62,241 nucleotides of DNA, taken from contig CAZMDA010000015.1 in assembly GCA_964564865.1 (NCBI GenBank), positions 1 through 62,241 on the forward strand, read 5' to 3'. A program made the position numbers and the translations under genes. Within the stretch, counting starts at the first letter, position 1. The number at the start of each line of letters is the position of its first letter. The notes under the pieces were generated by a model, which was given only the letters and a program-made list of their open reading frames with translations, ran no database searches and was not told the origin of the DNA. Positions 25,260 to 33,714 of the stretch are shown piece after piece. The DNA is from RBG-16-66-20 sp964564865. GTDB taxonomy: Bacteria > Pseudomonadota > Gammaproteobacteria > Burkholderiales > SG8-39.

Positions 25260-27064
25260 TGGCGGCGGCCCCGGCCCGCAGTCCTGTCCGCCGGGTCGCG
25301 CTGGGCCCCGCCGACGTCACGGTCGAGCGGCGCGCCGACGGCGCCATCCTGCTGCGCTCGCCCCACCGGCTGGGTGAGTACCCGGCGAACCTCACCCAGC
25401 GCCTCGCGCACTGGGCGCGCGAAGCGCCGGACCGGACCTTCCTTGCGCAGCGCGACGCGCATGGCGCCTGGCGCGAGCTCTCCTATGTCGAGGTCCATGC
25501 CCGCGTCTGCGCCCTCGGCCAGGCGCTGCTGGATCGCCGGCTGACGGCGGAGCGCCCGGTGGCGATCCTGTCCGAGAACGACATCGAGCACGCGCTCCTT
25601 GCGCTCGCCTGCCTGCACGTCGGCGTGCCCTACGTGCCGGTTTCCCCCGCGTATTCCCTCATCTCCACCGACTTCGGCAAGCTGCGCCACGTCCTGCGCC
25701 TGCTCACGCCGGGCCTCGCGTTCGCCGCCGACGGCGGGCGCTTCGCCAAGGCGATCGCCGCCGCGGTTCCCGCCGGCACCGAGGTCCTCACCGGCGCGGA
25801 CTTGGCGCGGCTGGAGGCCACCTCGCCGACCGAGGCGGTGGAACGCGCCCACGCCGGTGTCGGACCGGACACCGTCGCCAAGTTCCTCCTCACCTCGGGC
25901 TCCACCGGGATGCCCAAGGCGGTGATCAACACGCAACGCATGCTGTGCAGCAACCAGCAGATGCTGGCGCAGGCGCTGCCCTCGCTCGCGGAGGCGCCGC
26001 CGGTGCTGGTGGACTGGCTGCCCTGGAACCACACCGCGGGCGGCAACCACAACTTCGGCCTGGTCCTGTACAACGGCGGCACGCTGTACATCGACGACGG
26101 CAAGCCGCTGCCGGGGCAGATCGAGAAGACCGCGCGCAACCTGCGCGAGGTCTCGCCCACCATCTACTTCAACGTGCCGCGCGGCTACGAGGCGCTGCTG
26201 CCGTTCCTGCGCGACGACGAGAAGTTGCGGCGCAGCTTCTTCAGCCGCCTGGGCCTGATGCAGTACGCCGGCGCCGTGCTGCCGCAGCCGGTGTGGCAGG
26301 CCTACGAGGATCTTGCGGTGCAAACCTGCGGCGAGCGCATCCTGTGGCTCACCGGCTACGGCGCCACCGAAACCGCGCCGGCGGCGATGTTCACCAGCCG
26401 CGGCGCGGCGCGCGCCGGCACCGTGGGCGTGCCGGTGGACGGCCTGGAGATGAAGCTCGCGCCTGCGGCGGAGAAGCTGGAAGCGCGCTTTCGCGGCCCC
26501 AGCATCACCCCCGGCTACTGGCGCCAGCCGGAGTTGACGCAAGGCGCGTTCGACGAGGAAGGCTATTACCGCACCGGCGACGCGCTGCGTTTTCTCGACC
26601 CGGCGGATCCAGCGCATGGCCTGGAGTTCGACGGCCGCACCACCGAGGATTTCAAGCTCACCACCGGCACCTGGGTGAGCGTGGGCCCGCTGCGCGCCCG
26701 CATCAACGCGGCCGGCTCGCCCTGGGTGCAGGACAGCGTGGTCACCGGCCACAACCGCGACGACGTCGGCGCGCTGCTGTTCCCCAACGCGGCCGCCTGC
26801 GCCGGCGTGCCGGCGGCAGAGCTGCGGGCGAGGCTGCAGGACGTCTTCGATCGCCTGGCGCGCGAATCGAGCGGCAGCTCCAACCGCGTCGCGCGCGTCA
26901 TGGTGCTGGAGGAACCGCCGCAGATCGACGCCGGCGAGATCACCGACAAGGGCTCGATCAACCAGGCCGCGGTGCTCAAGCGCCGCGCCGCGCTGGTCGA
27001 GGAACTGTATGCCGAACCCGCCTCGCCGAGGGTGCTGCGGGCACAGGGAGGAGGCCGGACGTGA
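25259..27064 (+). CDS. fcs: Feruloyl-CoA synthase (hydroxycinnamate-CoA ligase)
   Basis: 601 residues, matching the feruloyl-CoA synthase length. It starts with the characteristic region VTVERRADGAILLRSPHRLG and has the P-loop LTSGSTGMPKAVINTQ and the segments WLPWNHTAGGNHN, LTGYGATETAP and TEDFKLTTGTWVSVGPLRAR, all typical of this subfamily. It activates ferulate, p-coumarate or caffeate to CoA esters. It overlaps the crotonase gene by one base, and its stop overlaps the GTG start of the amidohydrolase gene, forming a tightly coupled trio. Confidence 0.88.
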   Translation: MAAAPARSPVRRVALGPADVTVERRADGAILLRSPHRLGEYPANLTQRLAHWAREAPDRTFLAQRDAHGAWRELSYVEVHARVCALGQALLDRRLTAERPVAILSENDIEHALLALACLHVGVPYVPVSPAYSLISTDFGKLRHVLRLLTPGLAFAADGGRFAKAIAAAVPAGTEVLTGADLARLEATSPTEAVERAHAGVGPDTVAKFLLTSGSTGMPKAVINTQRMLCSNQQMLAQALPSLAEAPPVLVDWLPWNHTAGGNHNFGLVLYNGGTLYIDDGKPLPGQIEKTARNLREVSPTIYFNVPRGYEALLPFLRDDEKLRRSFFSRLGLMQYAGAVLPQPVWQAYEDLAVQTCGERILWLTGYGATETAPAAMFTSRGAARAGTVGVPVDGLEMKLAPAAEKLEARFRGPSITPGYWRQPELTQGAFDEEGYYRTGDALRFLDPADPAHGLEFDGRTTEDFKLTTGTWVSVGPLRARINAAGSPWVQDSVVTGHNRDDVGALLFPNAAACAGVPAAELRARLQDVFDRLARESSGSSNRVARVMVLEEPPQIDAGEITDKGSINQAAVLKRRAALVEELYAEPASPRVLRAQGGGRT

Positions 27065-27951
27065 GCAGCAGGATGAACCTGGACGCGCTGGTCGCGATCG
27101 ACGTCCACACCCACGCCGAGACCTCGACGCGCGTGCTGCCCGACGAGGCGGAGAAGGAGGCGCTCGAGGCGCGCGGGCGCTATTTCCGCTACGAGGTGAA
27201 GCACCCGACCATCGCGCAGATGGCCGCCTACTACCGCGAACGACGGATCGCCTTCGTGGTGTTCACCGTGGACCACGAGCGCGGCATGGGGATCCGGCGC
27301 ATCTCCAACGAGGAGGTGGCCGAGTCCGCGAACGAACACCCCGACATCTGCATCCCGTTTGCCAGCATCGACCCGGCGCGCGGGCAGATGGGCGTGCGCG
27401 AAGCGCGGCGGCTGATCCAGGACTACGGCGTCAAGGGGTTCAAGTTCCACCCCATCATCCAGGGCTTCTACCCGAACGACCCGCAGGCGTATCCGCTCTA
27501 CGAGGTGATCGCGGAGGCGAAGCTGCCGGCCCTGTTCCACACCGGGCAGACCGGCATCGGCGCCGGCATGCGCGGTGGCGGCGGGCTGCGCATCAAGTAC
27601 GCCAACCCGGTGCACCTGGACGACGTCGCGGCGGACTTCCCGGACATGCCCATCATCATGGCGCACCCCTCGGTGCCCTGGCAGGACGAGGCGCTGTCGG
27701 TGGCGCTGCACAAGCCCAACGTGTACATCGACCTCTCGGGCTGGTCGCCGAAGTACTTCGAGCCCAAGCTCGTGCAGTACGCGAATACGCTGCTCAAGGA
27801 CCGCATCCTGTTCGGCAGCGACAATCCGGTGATCCTGCCCGACCGCTGGATCGCGGAGTTCGAGAAGCTGCCCATCAAGCCCGAGGTGCGGCCGCTCATC
27901 ATGAAGGAGAACGCGGCGAAGCTGCTCGGGCTCCGGGAGAAGAAGGCATGA
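27061..27951 (+). CDS. Amidohydrolase-family metal hydrolase in the ferulate operon
   Basis: 296 residues from a GTG at 27061 with an excellent GGGAGGAGG 6 bases upstream; the ATG at 27073 is less well placed. TIM-barrel amidohydrolase-2 fold: metal motif VHTHAET, KGFKFHP, HTGQTG, MAHPSVPW and the catalytic-aspartate segment FGSDNPVILP. Some hydroxycinnamate beta-oxidation loci (PhdB of Corynebacterium, Atu1421 of Agrobacterium, as I recall) use a metal hydrolase to release the aromatic acid from a beta-ketoacyl-CoA. Its place right after fcs suggests that role (inference). Its stop overlaps the next start (ATGA). Confidence 0.83.
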   Translation: MSSRMNLDALVAIDVHTHAETSTRVLPDEAEKEALEARGRYFRYEVKHPTIAQMAAYYRERRIAFVVFTVDHERGMGIRRISNEEVAESANEHPDICIPFASIDPARGQMGVREARRLIQDYGVKGFKFHPIIQGFYPNDPQAYPLYEVIAEAKLPALFHTGQTGIGAGMRGGGGLRIKYANPVHLDDVAADFPDMPIIMAHPSVPWQDEALSVALHKPNVYIDLSGWSPKYFEPKLVQYANTLLKDRILFGSDNPVILPDRWIAEFEKLPIKPEVRPLIMKENAAKLLGLREKKA

Positions 27952-28589
27952 AGCTCTATACGTATTTCCGCAGCTCGGCGGCGTTCCGCGTCCGCATCGC
28001 GCTCAACCTCAAGGGCCTCGCCTACGAGCCCGCGTTCGTGCACCTCGCCAAGGGCCAGCACCGGGAGGCGGCCTATGGCGCGCTCAATCCGCAGGGCCTG
28101 CTGCCGACGCTGGAGGATGGCGGTCGGCTGCTGACGCAATCGCTCGCCATCCTGGAGTACCTCGAGGAAACCCGCCCGGAGCATCCGCTGCTGCCCAAGG
28201 AAGCCTTCGCGCGGGCGCGCGTGCGGTCGCTGTCGATGCTGGTCGCCTGCGAGATCCACCCGGTGAACAACCTGCGCGTGCTGCAATACCTGAAGAAATC
28301 GCTCGGGCAATCCGAGGAGCAGGTGAACGCGTGGTACCGCCACTGGATCGCCGACGGCCTGGCCAAGCTGGAAGCCGAGCTCGCGCGGCCGGGCGCCGGA
28401 ACCGGCACTTTTTCGCATGGTGTGGCGCCGACCATGGCCGACTGCTGCCTGGTGCCGCAGGTCTTCAACGCGCAGCGCTATCAGTGCGACACTACGCCCT
28501 ACCCGACGGTGATGCGCGTGTTCGCCGAATGCATGAAGCTCGAGGCCTTCGACCGCGCGCAGCCCTCGAAACAACCCGACGCGGAGTGA
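27948..28589 (+). CDS. maiA: Maleylacetoacetate/maleylpyruvate isomerase (zeta-class GST)
   Basis: 213 residues, usual for the family. Glutathione-site motif YFRSSAAFRVRIALNLKG with the serine pair, then QSLAILEYLEE and the zeta-class signature ACEIHPVNNLRVLQYL. It isomerises the cis ring-cleavage product of homogentisate or gentisate to the trans form using glutathione. Start ATG overlaps the amidohydrolase stop. The logical partner is the FAH-type hydrolase at 23780, but the ring-cleaving dioxygenase is absent here, so the native substrate stays open. Confidence 0.88.
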   Translation: MKLYTYFRSSAAFRVRIALNLKGLAYEPAFVHLAKGQHREAAYGALNPQGLLPTLEDGGRLLTQSLAILEYLEETRPEHPLLPKEAFARARVRSLSMLVACEIHPVNNLRVLQYLKKSLGQSEEQVNAWYRHWIADGLAKLEAELARPGAGTGTFSHGVAPTMADCCLVPQVFNAQRYQCDTTPYPTVMRVFAECMKLEAFDRAQPSKQPDAE

Positions 28590-28593
28590 AGCG

Positions 28594-29328
28594 ATGAAGC
28601 GAGCCAAGGCAGCCCCGCAGATGGAGGTCACCGGCTACCGCCGGCCCTTCCCCGGCACGCAGCCGGAGTACCTGTTCCCGATGTACGCCTCGACGGTGAA
28701 GCGCGCGCCGACGCGGCCGCTGGTGATCCTGCCGCACACCCTGTCGGAGCTCACCGGCCCGGTGTTCGGCCATGACGACCTGCGCCCCGAGGACCACGAC
28801 CTCACCCGCCAGCACAAGGGCGAGCCGATCGGCGAGCGCATCATCGTCAGCGGCCGCGTGCTGGACGAAAACGCGCGTCCGGTGCCGCACGCGCTGGTGG
28901 AGATCTGGCAGGCGAACTCGGCCGGCCGCTATCCGCACAAGGTGGACCAGCACGACGCGCCCATGGACCCCAACTTCACCGGCGCCGGGCGCTGCCTGAC
29001 CGACGCCGAGGGCCGCTACCGTTTCGTCACCATCCGGCCGGGCGAGTATCCCTGGGGCAACCACTACAACGCCTGGCGGCCGGCGCACATCCACTTCTCG
29101 CTGTTCGGCCAGGCCTTCGCGCAGCGCCTGGTGACACAGATGTACTTCCCCGGCGACCCGCTGCTCGCGTTCGACCCGATGTACAACTGCGTGCCGGACG
29201 AGCGCGCCCGCCAGCGCCTGATCTCCGTGCTGGACTGGGAGACCACCATCCCGCAGATCGCGCTCGGATACCGCTTCGACATCATCCTGCGCGGGCCCCA
29301 GGAAACGCCGATGGAGAACAAGCGATGA
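28594..29328 (+). CDS. pcaH: Protocatechuate 3,4-dioxygenase beta subunit
   Basis: 244 residues. Intradiol ring-cleavage dioxygenase: conserved VDENARPV-like VLDENARPVPHALVEIWQAN, the Fe(III) ligand region HYNAWRPAHIHFSLFG with the histidine pair, and LVTQMYFPGDPL. With the alpha subunit PcaG it cleaves protocatechuate to 3-carboxy-cis,cis-muconate. The beta subunit carries the iron. It begins 4 bases after maiA and overlaps pcaG by 4 bases. Confidence 0.95.
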   Translation: MKRAKAAPQMEVTGYRRPFPGTQPEYLFPMYASTVKRAPTRPLVILPHTLSELTGPVFGHDDLRPEDHDLTRQHKGEPIGERIIVSGRVLDENARPVPHALVEIWQANSAGRYPHKVDQHDAPMDPNFTGAGRCLTDAEGRYRFVTIRPGEYPWGNHYNAWRPAHIHFSLFGQAFAQRLVTQMYFPGDPLLAFDPMYNCVPDERARQRLISVLDWETTIPQIALGYRFDIILRGPQETPMENKR

Positions 29329-29888
29329 GCCTGCAAGCCACCACCTCGCAGACGGTCGGCCCGTACCTGCACATTGGCCTCACCTGGCTGATCACCGAGA
29401 ACCTCGCGCCCAGGGGCGTACCGGGCGAGCGCGTCCTGATCCAGGGCCGCGTGCTCGACGGCGACGGCCTGCCGGTGAACGACGCGCTGGTCGAGATCTG
29501 GCAGGCCAATGCCGCCGGCAAGTACGCCCATTCGCGCGACCGGCAGGCGAAGCCCCTGGCGGACGGTTTCCGCGGCTTCGGCCGCTCGGCCACCAACAAG
29601 GACGGCGCGTTCCGCTTCCGCACCATCAAGCCCGGGCCGGTGCCGGGGCCCGGCGGCAAGCTGCAGGCGCCGCACATCGCGGTGAACGTGTTCATGCGCG
29701 GGCAGCTGAAGCAGCTCGTGAGCCGGATCTATTTTCCGGGCGAAGCCGCGAACGCGAAGGACCCGGTGCTGGCGCTCGTTCCGGCCGACCGGCGCGCGAC
29801 GCTGGTCGCCCGGGCCGTGAAGCCCGGGGTGCTGGAGTGGAACGTGATCCTGCAGGGCAAGGGCGAGACGGTCTTCTTCGACTGGTAA
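29325..29888 (+). CDS. pcaG: Protocatechuate 3,4-dioxygenase alpha subunit
   Basis: 187 residues. Starts LQATTSQTVGPYLHIGLTW, the hallmark alpha-subunit N-terminus, and has the shared intradiol fold (NDALVEIWQANAAGKYAH, APHIAVNVFMRG, RIYFPGE). The full iron-ligand set seen in the beta subunit is absent, as expected for alpha. Its ATG overlaps the pcaH stop, ensuring equal synthesis. Confidence 0.94.
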   Translation: MSLQATTSQTVGPYLHIGLTWLITENLAPRGVPGERVLIQGRVLDGDGLPVNDALVEIWQANAAGKYAHSRDRQAKPLADGFRGFGRSATNKDGAFRFRTIKPGPVPGPGGKLQAPHIAVNVFMRGQLKQLVSRIYFPGEAANAKDPVLALVPADRRATLVARAVKPGVLEWNVILQGKGETVFFDW

Positions 29889-29910
29889 TCCGGCTCCCGG
29901 GACGCGGCGC

Positions 29911-31380
29911 GTGAGCAAGGTCAGGCCGGTCAGGCGCTCCGACGACCGGATACTCGTCTCGGACATGCACGAGTTCGAGCGCGGCGAGCGCGGCCGGCCC
30001 GACCTCGGCACGGTGCGCGAATCCGGGCGCGACATCCCGGTCTACCGCGAATGCGACGTGCTGGTGGTGGGCGGCGGCCCCTCGGGCACCGCGGCCGCCG
30101 TCGCCGCCGCGCGCCTGGGCGCCGACGTGATCCTGCTGGAGCGCTACAACCACCTGGGCGGCCTGTCGACCGGCGGCCTGGTGATCTGGATCGACCGCAT
30201 GACCGACTGGGAAGGCCGGCCGGTGATCCGCGGCTTCGCCGAGGAACTGCTCGGGCGCCTGCCGCCCGATGCCATCGCCGGTCCCGGCGCCGGGGAATGG
30301 GGTTCGCGGGATGCCGCCCGCGCCTCGCACTGGGCGCAACGCACCGCCGCGTTCCACGGCATCGTCACGTGGTCCCCGACCATCGACCCGGAGCGCCTGA
30401 AGCTGCTGTCGCAGGAGATCGTGCTGGAGGCGGGCGCGCGCCTCGCGTTCCACGCCTGGGCGGCGCTGCCGCTGATGGAGGAGGGCGTGGCACGCGGCGC
30501 CATCTTCGAGGGCAAGGGCGGCCGCCAGGCCATCCGCGCGAAGGTGGTGGTGGACGCCACCGGCGACGGCGACCTGTTCGCGCGCGGCGGCGCCGCGTTC
30601 GAGTCGGACATCGAATCGGACGACATCCACCACTGCATGAACACCGCGTGGCTGTTCGGCGGCGTGGACATGGCGCGCTGGATCGCGTTCCGCACCAGTC
30701 AGCCGGAACAGTTCGCGCAGTTCATGGCGCGCGGCCGCGAAGCGCTGGGCGCCTTCGAGCGCCCCTTCGTGTCCTGGCGCAACGACGTCGCCCTGTACAT
30801 GGGGCCGCGCCAGTCGGGGTTCTCGGCCCTGGACGTGGACGACCAGACCGAGGTGGAAGTCCGCTCGCACCGCCTGATGGGCACGCACCTGGATTTCTAC
30901 CGCGCCCATGCCCCCGGCTTCGAGAACGCGTACCTGATGCTCTCGGTGCCGCAGCTGGGCGTGCGCCATTCGCGCCGGCTGGTGGGGGTGAAGAAGATGC
31001 TGCGCGCGCACTGGCCCACGGCGCAGGTGTTCGACGACGAGATCGGCGTCACGCCGAGCGTGTCGCCCAAGTTCCCCAACATCTCGATCCCCTACGGCTG
31101 CCTGGTGCCGGAGAAGCTGGATGGCCTCGTCGCCTGCGGCCGACACATCTCCTGCGACCCCAACAGCCACGGCTTCATGCGCGAGATCCCGCAATGCTGG
31201 ATCACCGGGCAGGCCGCGGGCGCCGCCGCCGCCATCGCCGCCAACCGCGGCATCGCGCCGCGCGCGGTGGATATCGCCGAGCTCCAGGCCACGCTGCTGG
31301 GCCAAGGCGTGTACCTGCGCGCGCGGGATGCCGCGCGCGTGGGCAACGTGGGACCCGTCCCCACGGCCAAGGCCGTCTAG
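29911..31380 (+). CDS. FAD-dependent oxidoreductase of unknown substrate
   Basis: 489 residues starting at GTG. A dinucleotide-binding motif lies at about residues 50-78 (VLVVGGGPSGTAAAVAAARL, GADVILLER) and a second conserved segment VVDATGDGDLFARGG near 215. The C-terminal SIPYGCLVPEKLDGLVACGR motif is typical of FAD_oxidored proteins. No signal peptide. It lies 22 bases after pcaG and before a MetE-like gene, inside the aromatic cluster, so it probably acts on an aromatic or ring-fission intermediate, but the substrate is not known. Confidence 0.8.
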   Translation: MSKVRPVRRSDDRILVSDMHEFERGERGRPDLGTVRESGRDIPVYRECDVLVVGGGPSGTAAAVAAARLGADVILLERYNHLGGLSTGGLVIWIDRMTDWEGRPVIRGFAEELLGRLPPDAIAGPGAGEWGSRDAARASHWAQRTAAFHGIVTWSPTIDPERLKLLSQEIVLEAGARLAFHAWAALPLMEEGVARGAIFEGKGGRQAIRAKVVVDATGDGDLFARGGAAFESDIESDDIHHCMNTAWLFGGVDMARWIAFRTSQPEQFAQFMARGREALGAFERPFVSWRNDVALYMGPRQSGFSALDVDDQTEVEVRSHRLMGTHLDFYRAHAPGFENAYLMLSVPQLGVRHSRRLVGVKKMLRAHWPTAQVFDDEIGVTPSVSPKFPNISIPYGCLVPEKLDGLVACGRHISCDPNSHGFMREIPQCWITGQAAGAAAAIAANRGIAPRAVDIAELQATLLGQGVYLRARDAARVGNVGPVPTAKAV

Positions 31381-31412
31381 AATCCGCAACTTCCGACGAG
31401 TTGGAGAGACCG

Positions 31413-32528
31413 ATGTCCGCACGCACCCAACCCCCGTTCCGCGCCGACCACGTCGGCAGCTTCCTGCGGCCCAAGTACCTGCTGGAGGCGCGCGACAAGA
31501 AGGCGAAAGGCGAGATCAGCGCCGCTGAACTCCGCAAGGTCGAGGACCAGGCCATCGCCGAGATCGTGAAGTTCCAGGAGGACGTCGGCCTCGAGGCGAT
31601 CACCGACGGCGAGTTCCGCCGCACCTATTTCCACATCGACTTCCTGGAGCAGCTGGGCGGAGTCAAGACCGACATCCCGGTGCTCATCAAGAAGCCCGAC
31701 GGCAGCGAAGAGCTCGCCCCCCCGGTGATCCGCGTCATCGACAAGGTGCGCCACGCCCGGGACATCCAGCTCGCGGACCTGCAGTACCTGAAGTCCTGCA
31801 CCAAGAGGACCGCGAAGGTCACGATTCCCTCGCCCACCATGCTGCATTTCCGCGGCGGCCGCGCCGGCATCGACAAGAAGGCCTACCCGGAGCTGGAGCC
31901 CGATTTCTATGAGGACGTGGCGAAGGCCTACGGCGACGAGCTGGCGTCGCTGTCGAAGGCGGGCTGCAACTACGTGCAGATGGACGACACCAACCTCGCC
32001 TACCTGTGCGACGACAAGATGCGCGAGGCCGCCAAGGCCCGCGGCGACGACCCGAACGAGCTGCCGCACCGCTACGCCAAGTTCGTCAACCGCGTCGCGG
32101 CGAGGAAGCCCGCCGGCATGACCCTCGCGGTGCACCTGTGCCGCGGCAACTTCCAGAGCACTTGGGCGGCGCAGGGCGGCTACGAGCCGGTGGCCGAGGC
32201 GCTGCTGTCGGAGATGAACGTGGACGCGTACTTCCTGGAGTACGACGACGCGCGCTCGGGCGACTTCAAGCCGCTGCGCTTCCTGCCCAAGGGCAAGATC
32301 GTGGTGCTCGGGCTGGTGACCACGAAGCTGGGCGAGCTGGAGAAGAAGGACGACCTCAAGCGCCGCATCGACGAGGCGGCGAAGTACGCGCCGCTGGAGC
32401 AGCTGGCGTTGAGCCCCCAGTGCGGCTTCTCCAGCACGGTGCACGGCAACAAAATCGCGGTCGAGGCCCAGCGCGCCAAGCTGCGCCTGGTGATCGAGAC
32501 CGCCGAGGAAGTCTGGGGCGGAAAGTAA
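31413..32528 (+). CDS. Cobalamin-independent methionine synthase-like (MetE C-terminal family) protein
   Basis: 371 residues, corresponding to only the C-terminal barrel of MetE. Start RADHVGSFLRP; zinc-ligand positions appear conserved: the His and Cys in VHLCRGNF, the Glu in FLEYDD and the Cys in LSPQCGFSS. Such stand-alone MetE-like proteins transfer methyl groups from methyl-folate or other donors to thiols, often with unknown partners. A full metH is present elsewhere in the window, so this copy is unlikely to be the main methionine synthase. Its position among genes for methoxylated aromatics suggests a role in handling methyl groups (inference). GGAGAG precedes the ATG. Confidence 0.85.
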   Translation: MSARTQPPFRADHVGSFLRPKYLLEARDKKAKGEISAAELRKVEDQAIAEIVKFQEDVGLEAITDGEFRRTYFHIDFLEQLGGVKTDIPVLIKKPDGSEELAPPVIRVIDKVRHARDIQLADLQYLKSCTKRTAKVTIPSPTMLHFRGGRAGIDKKAYPELEPDFYEDVAKAYGDELASLSKAGCNYVQMDDTNLAYLCDDKMREAAKARGDDPNELPHRYAKFVNRVAARKPAGMTLAVHLCRGNFQSTWAAQGGYEPVAEALLSEMNVDAYFLEYDDARSGDFKPLRFLPKGKIVVLGLVTTKLGELEKKDDLKRRIDEAAKYAPLEQLALSPQCGFSSTVHGNKIAVEAQRAKLRLVIETAEEVWGGK

Positions 32529-32530
32529 CC

Positions 32531-33706
32531 ATGAAGACGCAGGTCGGCATCATCGGTGCCGGCCCCGCGGGGCTCATGCTCGCGCACCTGCTGCGCCTCG
32601 CGGGCATCGAGTCCGTGGTGCTGGAGAGCCGCAGCCGCAAGGACATCGAGGAGACCATCCGCGCAGGCGTCCTCGAGCAGGGCACCGTGGACCTGATGGT
32701 CGAGACCGGCGTCGGCGAGCGCTTGCAGCGCGAAGGCTTCTTCCACGAGGGCATCATCCTGCGCTTCGACGGCCGCGACGAGCGCATCGACTTCCCGGCG
32801 CTCACCGGCGGCAAGAAGGTCACGGTCTACGCGCAACACGAGGTCATCAAGGACCTGGTGAAGGCGCGCCTCGATTCCGCGGGCGCGCTGCTGTTCGAGG
32901 TCAAGGACGTGAGCGTCTACGACCTCGCCACCGACCAACCGAAGATCCGGTACCGGCACGGCGACCAGGTCACCGAGCTCGCCTGCGATTTCATCGCCGG
33001 CTGCGACGGCACCCAGGGCATTTCCCGGCGCGCCATTCCGCACGGCGTGCTGACCGTGTTCGAGAAGATCTATCCCTTCGCCTGGTACGGCATCCTGTGC
33101 AAGGCGCCGCCCTCGTCCGACGAGCTGATCTACGCGCTGCACGAGCGCGGCTTCGCGCTGGTGAGCACGCGCTCGCCGGAGATCCAGCGCATGTACCTGC
33201 AGGTGGACCCGGGCGACAAGGTGGAGAACTGGTCGGACGACCGTACCTGGGAGGAGTTCAGGAAGCGCCTCGCGACCCGCGACGGCTGGGCGCCGAAGGA
33301 GGGCCCGATCTTCCACAAGAGCGTCATCGGCATGCGCAGCTTCGTGGTCGAGCCGATGCAGTACGGGCGCCTCTACCTCGCCGGCGACGCGGCGCACGTG
33401 GTGCCGCCCACCGGCGCCAAGGGCCTCAACCTCGCGGTCGGCGACGTCAAGGTGCTGGCGCGCGCCTTCGAGGCACACTACAAGAAGAAGGATGACACCC
33501 TGCTGGGCCAGTACTCCGAGATCGCGCTGCGGCGGATCTGGAAGGCGCAGCGTTTTTCGTGGTGGATGACCTCCATGCTGCACCGCTTCCCTGGCGCCGA
33601 CACCTTTCAGCACCGCGTGCAGGTCGCCGAACTCGATTACGTCACCGGATCGCGCGCCGCGTCCGCATCCCTGGCCGAGAACTACGTCGGCCTGCCGATG
33701 GCCTAG
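32531..33706 (+). CDS. pobA: 4-Hydroxybenzoate 3-monooxygenase
   Basis: 391 residues, the standard PobA length. NAD(P)H-dependent flavoprotein that turns 4-hydroxybenzoate into protocatechuate. FAD motif GIIGAGPAGLMLAHLL at the N-terminus, the DG motif AGCDGTQGISRR and the second FAD motif YLAGDAAHVVPPTGAKGLNL are present. The C-terminal LDYVTGS-ENYVGLP segment also matches PobA. It starts two bases after the MetE-like stop and feeds the adjacent pca genes. No PobR activator is in the window. Confidence 0.94.
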   Translation: MKTQVGIIGAGPAGLMLAHLLRLAGIESVVLESRSRKDIEETIRAGVLEQGTVDLMVETGVGERLQREGFFHEGIILRFDGRDERIDFPALTGGKKVTVYAQHEVIKDLVKARLDSAGALLFEVKDVSVYDLATDQPKIRYRHGDQVTELACDFIAGCDGTQGISRRAIPHGVLTVFEKIYPFAWYGILCKAPPSSDELIYALHERGFALVSTRSPEIQRMYLQVDPGDKVENWSDDRTWEEFRKRLATRDGWAPKEGPIFHKSVIGMRSFVVEPMQYGRLYLAGDAAHVVPPTGAKGLNLAVGDVKVLARAFEAHYKKKDDTLLGQYSEIALRRIWKAQRFSWWMTSMLHRFPGADTFQHRVQVAELDYVTGSRAASASLAENYVGLPMA

Positions 33707-33714
33707 GGGATTGC

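Noticed and set aside
33559..33714. ATG start for pcaB upstream, inside pobA
   Set aside because: It would add 52 residues read out of frame through pobA; the GTG at 33715 has a proper ribosome site and the right protein start.
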